NCBI RefSeq assembly: GCF_038562635.1
Contig: NZ_JBCFBO010000001.1
Coordinates: forward strand, 697,869 to 761,868
Direction of reading: 5' to 3'
Origin: Methanobacterium sp.
Lineage (GTDB): Archaea > Methanobacteriota > Methanobacteria > Methanobacteriales > Methanobacteriaceae
Length of the DNA stretch: 64,000 bases
In this document: positions 54,278 through 62,832 of the stretch, one piece after another
Position numbering within the stretch: position 1 is the first letter of the stretch
Layout of the letters: each line of letters begins with the position of its first letter
Notes under the pieces: generated by a model
Told to the model about the DNA's origin: nothing
The model's input: the letters and a program-made list of their open reading frames with translations, nothing else
The model's database searches: none
Program-made: the position numbers and the translations under genes

Positions 54278-54289
54278 TATTCCACCTCC

Positions 54290-54665
54290 GTATGTTCAGT
54301 AATTGCTTTAGAAAATAGTTATTCGTTGAAATAATCGCAGTAAATTTAGGCAGTGCAATTGATAAAATCTCAAAGGGTGTGTGAGATTAAAAATCCATTT
54401 GAAATTTACAATCAATTCACCGGCACTTATTATGCAAACAGAAAACACTATTTTCCTGTTATGATAGTATGTTATTACTTACTATATTAATATTATTATT
54501 TATATCTGAAAAAACATTAAAAATCGTTTAATCCCCAACAAATGGTGAATGTACACTTTCCTAAATAAAAATAGAACTAAAAATTAAATTTAATGTTTAA
54601 GACGCCGAAACATGTTTAGATAAAAAAAATAAGATATTTAAAACAAAATTAATCTAATTAATCAT
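54290..54665. other. Intergenic region upstream of the exported Asn/Ser-rich gene
   Basis: It contains the promoter for the minus-strand exported protein and several AT-rich stretches. No ORF was recognised. Confidence 0.35.
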
Positions 54666-56423
54666 TCATTTAAATCTTACAGGATCTGTATTGATATCTA
54701 CAATAACTGGTTTATTTTCCAAAAGAGCTTTTTCAACTGCATCTTCTAATTGTTCAGGCTTTTCAACATTGATTCCAATACCACCACAAATTCGGGCATA
54801 TTCTGCAAAATCAAAGTTGTAAAGTTCAGTCTGCCAGTTTTCATAGCCTTCCATCAACTGTTCCTGGCGAATCATGCCAAGCTCCCTGTTATTTAAAATA
54901 AATATCTTTACTGGAAGTTCATATTTAATAGCAGTTACAAAATCCGCCATTAGCATTGAAAAACCACCATCTCCAGCAACGCATACCACCTGCCTATCTG
55001 GATAGATAAGCTGTGCTGCAATCGCTGCTGGAAGTCCAAATCCCATAGAAGCTAAATAACCCGAAAGTATCATCTTCTGTGTGTCTTTCATCCAGAAATT
55101 CCTTCCAAACCACCATGTATTTTCCCCAATGTCCAGAGTTATAACCGCATCATCTGCAAGTTTATCATTGAGAACTTTAATTATATACGGCGGACGTACT
55201 GGTGTTGTTTTTGAGTCTATTTCCCCCTCCAATAACTTTAACCAGTCCCTTTTAAATTTTTTAATTTCATCAAGGTAACTTTCTTTCTTGTTTTCTTTAA
55301 CCAGGTCATTAAGTTTAGGTAGTATCTCAGCACTGTTTCCAAGCAGTCCAACTTCTACAGGGTACTGCTTGGCTATCATCATTGGATCTATATCGATTTG
55401 TATGGTTTTCTTCTCGGGTATCTGGGTCATATCTGAGAATGAAGACCCGACCACAATTAAAAGATCAGCACTTCGAACCAATCTGGTGGCTGCAGTTGAC
55501 CCAATTCCCCCATGGCTGCCTACATAAAGATCATTAAACTCATCTACCACCCCTTTACCTCTAAAGGTACTGACAATTGATGCTGAAATTTTTTCTGCAA
55601 GTTCTAACAGGTTAGCTCCCTGTCCCATTGCACCAAAACCTGCGATTATCACAGGTCTCTTTGACTGATTAATGATCTGGGCAGCCTGCATTATCACAAA
55701 CATTGGCGGCGATATAGCTTTATTCGGAAAACTGCCGTCAAATGAAATTATTTTTTCAGTATGAGGTAATTTTTGGACATCATTTGGAATACCAATATGT
55801 GCCACGCCCCTACCTGTGATTGCATGTTTCATTGCAAAGGTTGTAAGGGTCACTGTCTGGTTTTCAGACATCAATATCTCATCAAATATAGTAATAGGCT
55901 TAAAAAAAGAGTGCTGGTCTATTTCCTGGAAAGATCCCGGGCCAATTAACTGTCTTTTAACCATTCCAGTAAGTGCTAAAACAGGTGAATGGTCCAGTTT
56001 AGCGTCGTATAGTCCTGTAGCTAAGTTTGTAGCACCCGGCCCTGCTACTGTCAGGCATGCTGACACATGCCCCTTTAATTTACCGTGGGCAGATGCCATA
56101 AATGCCGCGGATTCCTCATGACGTACCTGTATGTATTTAATTTTTTCATTTTTCCGTATTGCATCTATAATTCCAAGGGATGAAGTTCCAGGTATCCCAA
56201 AAACATATTCCACTCCCCACTCAGCCATCTGTTCCACTAAAACATCAGAAACTGTTGATTCACCCTCCTTAAGCTCCTTAACTTCTTCAGTAAGCAGTAC
56301 AAATTCGCTCTTTGGAGAATTACAAACTGGACACGTCCAGTTTTCAGGCAAATCCTCAAATTTAGTGCCTTCTTTTTCCTCATCATACACATAGTTACAT
56401 ACCGTACATCTATATTTTGCCAT
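54666..56423 (-). CDS. Rubredoxin-fused ThDP-dependent acetolactate synthase/pyruvate oxidase-like enzyme
   Basis: The first 40 residues form a rubredoxin (iron ligands Cys6, Cys9, Cys31, Cys34: CTVCNY and CPVCNS). The remainder is a ThDP enzyme of the POX/ALS family: VFGIPGTSSLGIIDAI, the catalytic Glu in RHEESAAFMA, a central domain with FRGKGVV, and the ThDP motif GDGGFSMLMADF to NNRELGMIRQ. ATG 56423 has GGTGA upstream. The rubredoxin suggests electron transfer to or from the ThDP/flavin site, as in a pyruvate-oxidising or aldehyde-producing role. The substrate is unknown. It lacks an ilvN partner nearby, so a plain ALS role is less likely. Confidence 0.9.
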   Translation of the reverse strand: MAKYRCTVCNYVYDEEKEGTKFEDLPENWTCPVCNSPKSEFVLLTEEVKELKEGESTVSDVLVEQMAEWGVEYVFGIPGTSSLGIIDAIRKNEKIKYIQVRHEESAAFMASAHGKLKGHVSACLTVAGPGATNLATGLYDAKLDHSPVLALTGMVKRQLIGPGSFQEIDQHSFFKPITIFDEILMSENQTVTLTTFAMKHAITGRGVAHIGIPNDVQKLPHTEKIISFDGSFPNKAISPPMFVIMQAAQIINQSKRPVIIAGFGAMGQGANLLELAEKISASIVSTFRGKGVVDEFNDLYVGSHGGIGSTAATRLVRSADLLIVVGSSFSDMTQIPEKKTIQIDIDPMMIAKQYPVEVGLLGNSAEILPKLNDLVKENKKESYLDEIKKFKRDWLKLLEGEIDSKTTPVRPPYIIKVLNDKLADDAVITLDIGENTWWFGRNFWMKDTQKMILSGYLASMGFGLPAAIAAQLIYPDRQVVCVAGDGGFSMLMADFVTAIKYELPVKIFILNNRELGMIRQEQLMEGYENWQTELYNFDFAEYARICGGIGINVEKPEQLEDAVEKALLENKPVIVDINTDPVRFK

Positions 56424-56435
56424 GTGAGTCACCAA

Positions 56436-56844
56436 GCCATTTTAAATTTCAATACAACTTAAAATATTTTATTTCATTATATTAAAAACGTTCATATTCC
56501 GCAATATGCCATATAAACTGCAAAACATCGAAACTGCGCATAATAAGCTAATTTTTACCATAAAGTTACCATCATACATTAATATGATCGTAAAAAGTAA
56601 TAAAATATTCTATGCCACATTATAAAGCGTTCCCCCATTTAAAGCTTTAAATTATTAAAAATAGTGATTTAAGATATGATTGATTCATAACTGAATTTTA
56701 TTATAATATTTTCAATTAATGAACTTACAATAATCTAAATGCTTAACCAGTAACTCAAAATTTTATTATAAAGGTTCCAATGTTGAAACAGCTATTTTAC
56801 CGGTTATCTGCATTTATATACTTTTAAAATCAAAACATTACTCT
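56436..56844. other. Intergenic region between divergent genes
   Basis: About 400 bases. A TTTATATA box (56813-56820) lies about 30 nt before the ATPase ATG. No ORF recognised. Confidence 0.4.
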
Positions 56845-57591
56845 ATGGAAAAATATAAAGTAAGTTCTGCAGGTAATAATGAACTTTTCCTAATCACCGA
56901 TTGCTACAAAAAGCTTTGCCAGATAATGAAAGGCTTGAAAAATGACAGAGGTAAAATAGTCCACGTAATCGGGGCTCCAGGTACTGGTAAATCAGCGAAT
57001 ATTTACCACGCCATAGGTGATCTTAATTTAAATATTTATGATATGAAATTACGTTTAAAATCAGTGAATGTAAGCTCAAAACATGTTTTTAACACCATGT
57101 TTGAAGGAATAAGTGAAGATCTGGAAGTAAAATCAAAAGAAGAGATTTATAGAAAACTTTCAGAATATGATGCAGTTTTAATTGCAGATAATTTTCATGA
57201 TTCACATAATTTAGACTCTAACTACATAGGTTTTAGTAAATGGACTTATTATTCAGGTTTTAAAGCTCTTTATTTTTACTTACTGTGTATAACTGAATAT
57301 TTAAGGCACAGAAAATACTTCAAAAATATAAACATTATTTTACAGACTGCATGGCGAATTCATATAATGGGGAAAAAATATGATTTATTTTCAGATCTGG
57401 GCTTATTTTCAAAAATTCTTGTAAATATACTCAACATATTTTTTGATGTCGTCGTGATATGTTACTCAGAAAAAGAAACTATAGAAATTGTAAAAATGCA
57501 TGTTAAAGATGCAGATACAGATACAGTTAGAGAATACATCCATAAATATGGCCATAAACCAAGATTTATATGTGATGCACTCAAAAAATAA
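56845..57591 (+). CDS. P-loop ATPase of unknown function
   Basis: A 248-residue protein has Walker A GAPGTGKS near residue 44 and a Walker B-like DAVLIADNFHD about 70 residues later. A C-terminal segment follows around KMHVKDADTDTVREYIHKYG. I do not recognise the family; it resembles AAA/STAND-like ATPases without a partner domain. No Shine-Dalgarno site precedes ATG 56845, and a TATA box lies about 30 nt upstream, so the mRNA is probably leaderless. Confidence 0.72.
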   Translation: MEKYKVSSAGNNELFLITDCYKKLCQIMKGLKNDRGKIVHVIGAPGTGKSANIYHAIGDLNLNIYDMKLRLKSVNVSSKHVFNTMFEGISEDLEVKSKEEIYRKLSEYDAVLIADNFHDSHNLDSNYIGFSKWTYYSGFKALYFYLLCITEYLRHRKYFKNINIILQTAWRIHIMGKKYDLFSDLGLFSKILVNILNIFFDVVVICYSEKETIEIVKMHVKDADTDTVREYIHKYGHKPRFICDALKK

Positions 57592-57670
57592 GATTAAACT
57601 TTTTTCGCAGTTAGCTGTCAAACTACAAATAGATACATGAATCAAGTTGAGTATGTAATGAGGATAAAAG

Positions 57671-58468
57671 ATGATAAAGACCCTTATTAAATCTACAAGA
57701 CTGTCATGGGCATCTAAAAACTTCAATGCATACCTGCTTGCCCTTACATATGCTTATTTTTCAGGAATAATAATTACAAACCCTTTTGAAATACTGGAAG
57801 GTCTTTTACTTGTTTCAGTGTTCTGGGGCGCATTGTACAGTTTAAATGACCTGACTGATCTTGAAGTAGATAAAAAAGATTACACTAAAAGAAACAGGGC
57901 TTTTATTGAAAATAAGATTGATGAAAAGTGGATACTGATTTTCTCCAGTTTTCTGATAGTTGCAGTATTTATAATCTCACTGACTACTTTAGATCCTCTA
58001 TTTACCATAATTTTAGGGCTAATGCTCTTAAATCAGTTGATCTATACATTACCTCCTGTAAGACTTAAAGACACCATATTTGCACCTTTTACAAGTACTG
58101 CCACAAACAGCGTCTTAAGGATAGCTTCATGCTGTGTGCTGCTGGGCAACGTGCTTTTAGTTCCAGTAAGCGTATATTTTTTCATGTACATGGCAGGAAT
58201 GGCCACTTATGTTATGTATAAATCAAAGCAAATTTCTGCAAGTATTGTAGGAGCCATAGCTGGAATAAGTTTAATTTATATACTTTATACAGGAGAAATG
58301 AACATTATCCAGTTTGTAGTCGCAATTTTACCATCGTTTTTAGCTGCAATACCATTATACCTTTCTGTTTATATAGACAAAGATGAAATGACTCAGATTG
58401 CTGACATTTTATATCATCAAGTCGCGATGGTATTCTTTTTAATAGTTATTTTAATTATTCTGTTTTAA
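57671..58468 (+). CDS. UbiA-family prenyltransferase
   Basis: A 265-residue membrane enzyme with eight or nine helices. The first prenyl-diphosphate motif is NDLTDLEVDKKD (NDxxDxxxD), and a later loop has YTLPPVRLKDT. It transfers a prenyl chain to an acceptor, possibly for lipid or quinone-like compounds. The N-terminus differs from the classical archaeal DGGGP synthase. It is convergent with the geranylgeranyl reductase gene. The acceptor is unknown. Confidence 0.85.
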   Translation: MIKTLIKSTRLSWASKNFNAYLLALTYAYFSGIIITNPFEILEGLLLVSVFWGALYSLNDLTDLEVDKKDYTKRNRAFIENKIDEKWILIFSSFLIVAVFIISLTTLDPLFTIILGLMLLNQLIYTLPPVRLKDTIFAPFTSTATNSVLRIASCCVLLGNVLLVPVSVYFFMYMAGMATYVMYKSKQISASIVGAIAGISLIYILYTGEMNIIQFVVAILPSFLAAIPLYLSVYIDKDEMTQIADILYHQVAMVFFLIVILIILF

Positions 58469-58543
58469 AAAATTAAAAAAAAGGCACTTGAATATATTTT
58501 CAAGTAAAATAAAAAAGAGGATCAAAAATTTGATCAAAATTAT

Positions 58544-59728
58544 TTAGAATAGTTTTCCGAGCTTTAATAAAGCTTTAGGTGAGACTTTAACAAGTACCTT
58601 AAGAAGTTCAGTTGTACTTATCTTCTCAAATTCAGTTTCCCTGAACACTTCGGCTATTGAGTCTAATTCTTCATTTGAAAGGCTTTCAAGATAACTTCTT
58701 GCCTTCATGTACTTATTAAATGAATCCCCAATTTCTTCTTTGCATCGTTTTTCATATTCTGCAAGCCTTTTTTCAGAGAAATCATCGTCTTTAACTGCCG
58801 CAGCAGCTATTTGACCGGCAATACGTCCGCCCTGCATACCGCTTATTATTCCTCCACCAGTTAAAGGATTTACCATTCCACCTGCATCTCCTACAACCAT
58901 AACGTTATCAGTGGCTATTTTTTTCAAGATTCCACCTACAGGATCTCCACCTATATTAAGTTCCACTGCTGTAGCATTTTTAGTTGTAGGGCAGTTTTTT
59001 ACAAAGTCAATGAGGTGTTCGTAGGCACTTTTTTCTGTTAGTGTAGATATAACTGCAAGACCAACGTTTGCAATGTCTTTTCCCTTTGGAAATACCCATG
59101 CATATCCTCCAGGGGCAACATCTCCAAAGTAAAATTCTAATGCGGTATCACTTTCCAGTTCTACACCCACCATTTCAAACTGGGCACCAGATTCCATATC
59201 TTTAGGCTTGACTGCAGTTTTAAGACCGCCCCATCTTCCAACTCTCGATTCTGGACCGTCTGCACCTATAACTATCTTTGCCTTAATATCGAACTCTTCA
59301 CCCATGCGTTCTGCTTTTACAATTACATGGCCGTCTTTCCTTTCTAAGCCTTTAGCAAGAGTCTTGATCATTATGTCAGCGCCTGCTCTTGCAGCGTCCA
59401 TAGCCATATGTTTATCAAATACCTTTCTTTCTACCACATAACCCATTTCTGGAAGTTTTACTGTATCTTCAGTAAGCCAGACATCGGTTCCATTTGGAGA
59501 TACAAGACGTACACCATTGATTTCTGAAGTTATCCACCTGCTGCTTGGCTCTACGCCTAATTCAATTAAACCATCCTTGGATACACCTTCGGCACATCTT
59601 TTAGGAGCGCCTATTTCAGATTTTTTTTCAATCATTAACACATCTGCACCGTTTAAAGCAGCGTGTTTGGCGGCAGATGAACCTGCAGGACCTGCCCCAA
59701 TTACTAGAACATCAGTTTCAATTAACAT
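58544..59728 (-). CDS. Geranylgeranyl reductase (archaeal lipid saturation)
   Basis: This flavoenzyme saturates the isoprenoid chains of archaeal membrane lipids. The 394 residues begin with the FAD motif VIGAGPAGSSAAKHA, followed by GAPKRCAEGVSK with the family Cys, GYAWVFPKGKDIANVG (the lipid-site motif) and GDAGGMVNPLTGGGI. It is the second gene after a 2[4Fe-4S] ferredoxin with only nine bases between, and GGTGA inside the ferredoxin stop region serves as Shine-Dalgarno site. The ferredoxin is the likely electron donor. Confidence 0.95.
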   Translation of the reverse strand: MLIETDVLVIGAGPAGSSAAKHAALNGADVLMIEKKSEIGAPKRCAEGVSKDGLIELGVEPSSRWITSEINGVRLVSPNGTDVWLTEDTVKLPEMGYVVERKVFDKHMAMDAARAGADIMIKTLAKGLERKDGHVIVKAERMGEEFDIKAKIVIGADGPESRVGRWGGLKTAVKPKDMESGAQFEMVGVELESDTALEFYFGDVAPGGYAWVFPKGKDIANVGLAVISTLTEKSAYEHLIDFVKNCPTTKNATAVELNIGGDPVGGILKKIATDNVMVVGDAGGMVNPLTGGGIISGMQGGRIAGQIAAAAVKDDDFSEKRLAEYEKRCKEEIGDSFNKYMKARSYLESLSNEELDSIAEVFRETEFEKISTTELLKVLVKVSPKALLKLGKLF

Positions 59729-59737
59729 TAATTCACC

Positions 59738-59908
59738 TTATTCTTCTTTTATTAAAGCACGCACTGGGCATGCTTGTACGCATATTTCACAATCTTTACA
59801 TGAACTTTCATCAAACGTTATGGTTGCCTCGCCTACTTCAATCAGGCATCTTGGGCATACGCCTGCGCATTCACCACAATACATACACCATTCTTTAACT
59901 ATCTTCAT
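59738..59908 (-). CDS. 2[4Fe-4S] ferredoxin
   Basis: Reading from 59908 gives a 56-residue ferredoxin: MKIVKEWCMYCGECAGVCPR, a linker, then CKDCEICVQACPVRALIKEE. Eight Cys occur in two CxxCxxCxxxCP-type motifs. It sits directly before the geranylgeranyl reductase and probably supplies its low-potential electrons, as shown for the Methanosarcina pair (recalled). A ninth Cys (Cys21, after the first motif) is unusual. Confidence 0.9.
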   Translation of the reverse strand: MKIVKEWCMYCGECAGVCPRCLIEVGEATITFDESSCKDCEICVQACPVRALIKEE

Positions 59909-60449
59909 TTTATCCCTTTTCTGATTTTTTTACTCTCGGATTTAACTCTTATTCAGTTTATTATAACTCCTTTATTAATCTTCACATAATAAAAAGTTAC
60001 ATCCACTTTAAAATTAGTATAAAGTGAATTGGAAGATCAAGTATAAAAACTTGATTATAACAATTTTTTATGGTTCAAATTTAGACATGCATTTCAAGTG
60101 TAAAATTTCATGTACTTTCTAGAAGATGTAGCAGAATCCTGCAAGCTAAGTGCAAGTATGTTAAATGTGTATAAATGAAATTACACTCAGATAACTTAAG
60201 CACATGTTAATGTGTATGTATAACACGTATACACATATCACACACATCACAAATATTGCAAATAAATTAATAGGTATCTAAAAAATATTTAAAGATTAAT
60301 ATAAAAGCTAAAAATTTATTTTTAAGGTTTTTTAAACTACAATATGTATTAAATAATAATATAAATATATTTTGTGCATTTTAAGTTATTTAAAAAAATA
60401 ATTCAGTTTTTTATCAAAAAATAGAATATTTAGTAAATATATGATTTAC
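59909..60449. other. Intergenic region upstream of the ferredoxin gene
   Basis: A 541-bp region with AT-rich DNA and a GT/AC-rich block (60200-60250) containing ATGTGTAT (60210-60217) and ATACACAT (60229-60236), a perfect 8-bp inverted repeat with an 11-nt spacer. No ORF is supported. Confidence 0.4.
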
Positions 60450-60617
60450 TTACTCTTCTTCCTCATCTTTCTTTGATTTAAATACATATCCACATTTAGT
60501 ACAAATCACTGCCCCTGTTGTTGCATGAGCATGATGTTCAGTTTCTATATTTCTTTTAACTGTTTTATCTACACCGCCGCATTTAGGGCATTTTTTAGCC
60601 AAGTCACCTATTTTCAT
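60450..60617 (-). CDS. Cys-rich mini-protein (zinc-ribbon type), paralog 1
   Basis: The minus strand from 60617 encodes 55 residues: MKIGDLAKKCPKCGGVDKTV, a His-rich middle (EHHAHATTGAV), then ICTKCGYVFKSKKDEEEE. Two CxxC pairs form a likely zinc ribbon or a Cys-rich precursor peptide. GAGGT lies 8 nt before the ATG. A close paralog is divergent at 60988, and a SPASM radical SAM gene is near, so it may be a substrate for modification. Function unknown. Confidence 0.8.
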   Translation of the reverse strand: MKIGDLAKKCPKCGGVDKTVKRNIETEHHAHATTGAVICTKCGYVFKSKKDEEEE

Positions 60618-60987
60618 TTTAGCATACCTCTTATAAACATTACAATTACTATTTTAACATTTTTTTTATCAAATAACTATTTCTTCTTCTAATTTAATTA
60701 AACTTATGATAAATCTGAAAACAACATAATAAGATTGGTTTATCTTTAAACGACCCACATGCAAATAAGAATTTAAATAAATAAATTAGTAAATAAAACC
60801 TCTGGATTAAACTTACAACTTTAAATTGTATTATAATGTTTTTTTTGACTTTTTAACACTTGGTTTAACTTAGAGTTCAGCTTGCAGCAATGTTTATATA
60901 CTTTGATCTGCATATTATAATACATTCGGAGAAGACCGAACTAATATAAACATCTCTAAAATTTGAATAATTTTAGGAGGCTAAGAC
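60618..60987. other. Divergent promoter region between the two Cys-rich mini-protein genes
   Basis: This 370-bp spacer holds a TATA box (GTTTATATAC, about 60892-60901) for the plus-strand gene and a small hairpin (60925-60940). It likely contains the minus-strand promoter as well. No ORF. Confidence 0.5.
60925..60940 (+). promoter_or_regulatory. Hairpin at the 5' end of the mini-protein 2 mRNA
   Basis: TTCGG (60925-60929) and CCGAA (60936-60940) form a perfect 5-bp stem with a 6-nt loop, about 25-30 nt downstream of the TATA box. It would lie at or near the mRNA 5' end and could stabilise or regulate it (inference). Confidence 0.4.
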
Positions 60988-61161
60988 ATGAAAACAGAAG
61001 AATTAAGCAAAAAATGTCCTAAATGCGGTTGTAAAGATAAACATATCATACAAAATGATTCAACAGGGATGCTTGTAGGTGTTGAATACAAACACTCCGG
61101 ATCCAAAGTCCCAAAGGGATCTAAATTCCGGTGCACTGAATGTGGATACGTATTTGAGTAA
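60988..61161 (+). CDS. Cys-rich mini-protein (zinc-ribbon type), paralog 2
   Basis: Plus-strand reading from ATG 60988 gives 57 residues: MKTEELSKKCPKCGCKDKHI, a Gly/Ser/Lys middle (GMLVGVEYKHSGSKVPKGSK), then FRCTECGYVFE. It shares KKCPKCGx and CTxCGYVF with the divergent paralog but has one more Cys (Cys15). A strong AGGAGG site precedes the ATG. The 3' end faces the radical SAM gene (convergent, 143 bases away). I recall methanogen Cys-rich peptides paired with radical SAM enzymes; membership is not verified. Confidence 0.82.
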   Translation: MKTEELSKKCPKCGCKDKHIIQNDSTGMLVGVEYKHSGSKVPKGSKFRCTECGYVFE

Positions 61162-61304
61162 TTAGCGAGGTTTAGGGTTGATCTTATGACTCCTTAATTG
61201 CCCTAAAACTCACATATTTCTTCTTATTTTAAATTACAAAATTATAACCTATTAATATAGACTAATTAAACTAGAAAAACCATATCTCATAATTAAATCA
61301 TTGG

Positions 61305-62462
61305 TTAAATACGCTTAAGCATTATGGACATTATCCTCGGCTTTTGTACTTTTTCCTCGGGCTTCCCTGCCCCAAATGCCATCATACCCTGTGATGACAA
61401 AAACTCTTTATTTACACGATCTGTAATTTCCTTAAATATTATTTTATATGCCTCACAGTGAGGGTCCACACCATCAATTTCCGCCTTATTAGTTTCTTCA
61501 TTAATTTTTAAAGCATTATAAGGACATCCTCCTCTACAAAACTTCATATATGAACATCTTTTGCACTCTTTATCTACATATTCCTTAAATTCATCAAGAA
61601 GCTTTGCAGGTGCAGATTTAGAGAGATCCTCAACTGTTGGGTGGTCACGGACATTACCCATCACGTACTCAGGCATTCCTACAAATCTATAGCAAGGATA
61701 TATGCTCCCATCCGGCCCTACTGCAAATGTATCCCCCATACAGTCCACATAAGTACAGACAGTCCCCCTACGAGTAAGTACACATTTACAGAGATGGTCT
61801 ATGTTCATAATTTCAATTTCACCCATATTTTCTAAATATTTGTCTAAAAGATAGATCAAAAGCTCCCCATACTTTTGCGGATCAATGGCCCACTTAGTAG
61901 GGTCTTCACTGCGCAGTGAAGGTAAAGCAGGGTGTAATTTAAGTGTCAAACCTTTTTCAAGGAAAAAATTAAAGATATCCTCTTTATAATCTATAGAATA
62001 AGAAGTAAATGTAGAAATAAAACTGACTTTTAAACCATGTGCCTTTGCAATTTCATAGCCCATCATGGTCCTTTCATAATAACCTTTCCCCCTCTGAAAG
62101 TCATTAAGTTCCTTAGGCCCGTCTAAACTTGAACCTATTGGAATATTATACTCGCTGAAAAGTTCAGCAAGTTCATCTGTCATATTCCATAGATTAGTCT
62201 GAAGGGCAAATGCAGGTTTCAGATCATTCAAACCGTTTCTAAGCATTGGCAACGCTTTTTTATAAAAATCCAGACCCGCAAGTAGAGGTTCTCCCCCATG
62301 AAATGTAAATGTAACTGGTTCGTTGCGGAATGTCTTAAGCCAGTTAACGATTTCTTCAACAGTTTCAATGCTCATTACAGGAGATCCCTCCTGCGAACTC
62401 CAGCAGTAGTTGCACTCAGAAGGACAGCCCAAAGTAGGAATTATCATTACATGAAAAGCCAT
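61305..62462 (-). CDS. Radical SAM/SPASM protein, sulfatase-maturase-like, probable peptide-modifying enzyme
   Basis: The 385 residues open with the radical SAM cluster motif Cys13-x3-Cys17-x2-Cys20 (GCPSECNYCW), then FTFHGGEPLL and GSSLDGPKE typical of anaerobic sulfatase maturases. The C-terminal SPASM part has many Cys: HLCKCV, VCTYVDC, IYPCYRF, ECKRCSYMKFCRGGCPYN and a final DPHCEAY. SPASM enzymes modify peptides or proteins through auxiliary [4Fe-4S] clusters. No sulfatase is nearby, whereas two Cys-rich mini-proteins are. GGTGTTAAA precedes the ATG. The substrate is inferred. Confidence 0.92.
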   Translation of the reverse strand: MAFHVMIIPTLGCPSECNYCWSSQEGSPVMSIETVEEIVNWLKTFRNEPVTFTFHGGEPLLAGLDFYKKALPMLRNGLNDLKPAFALQTNLWNMTDELAELFSEYNIPIGSSLDGPKELNDFQRGKGYYERTMMGYEIAKAHGLKVSFISTFTSYSIDYKEDIFNFFLEKGLTLKLHPALPSLRSEDPTKWAIDPQKYGELLIYLLDKYLENMGEIEIMNIDHLCKCVLTRRGTVCTYVDCMGDTFAVGPDGSIYPCYRFVGMPEYVMGNVRDHPTVEDLSKSAPAKLLDEFKEYVDKECKRCSYMKFCRGGCPYNALKINEETNKAEIDGVDPHCEAYKIIFKEITDRVNKEFLSSQGMMAFGAGKPEEKVQKPRIMSIMLKRI

Positions 62463-62832
62463 TTTAACACCATTTTTAGTTATTAAAAATTCATATGTTA
62501 ATAACTTAATTTTTCTATTTATATATTATCCTATTTTTCAATTTTTAAATTGAAATAAATATAAATTATTAATTAGGTTATACCCTGTTTAAAATATAAC
62601 AATATTAAACTGCTAAAAATATAAAATTAGATTTAAATAGATAGTTAATGAAATTAAAACTCGGTTAAAAATTACTTTTAATCCCCTTTACTTCTTAAAA
62701 TATGCTGTGCGGCTGCCATATTTTTAAGATCAATTTATAGTACCCACGATAATTTGAAAAAGCTTATATATCTAATCATAAGAAAATAGTTTGTAATTAA
62801 TAAATTATATTATTTTAAAACGGTGGTTTGAG
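62463..62832. other. Divergent intergenic region
   Basis: An AT-rich spacer with a TATA-like GCTTATATA (62762-62770) for lemA. No ORF or repeat recognised. Confidence 0.4.

Noticed and set aside
60210..60236. ATGTGTAT/ATACACAT inverted repeat in a GT/AC-rich block
   Set aside because: It is 300 bp from the nearest gene start and lies in simple alternating sequence, so it may be chance.
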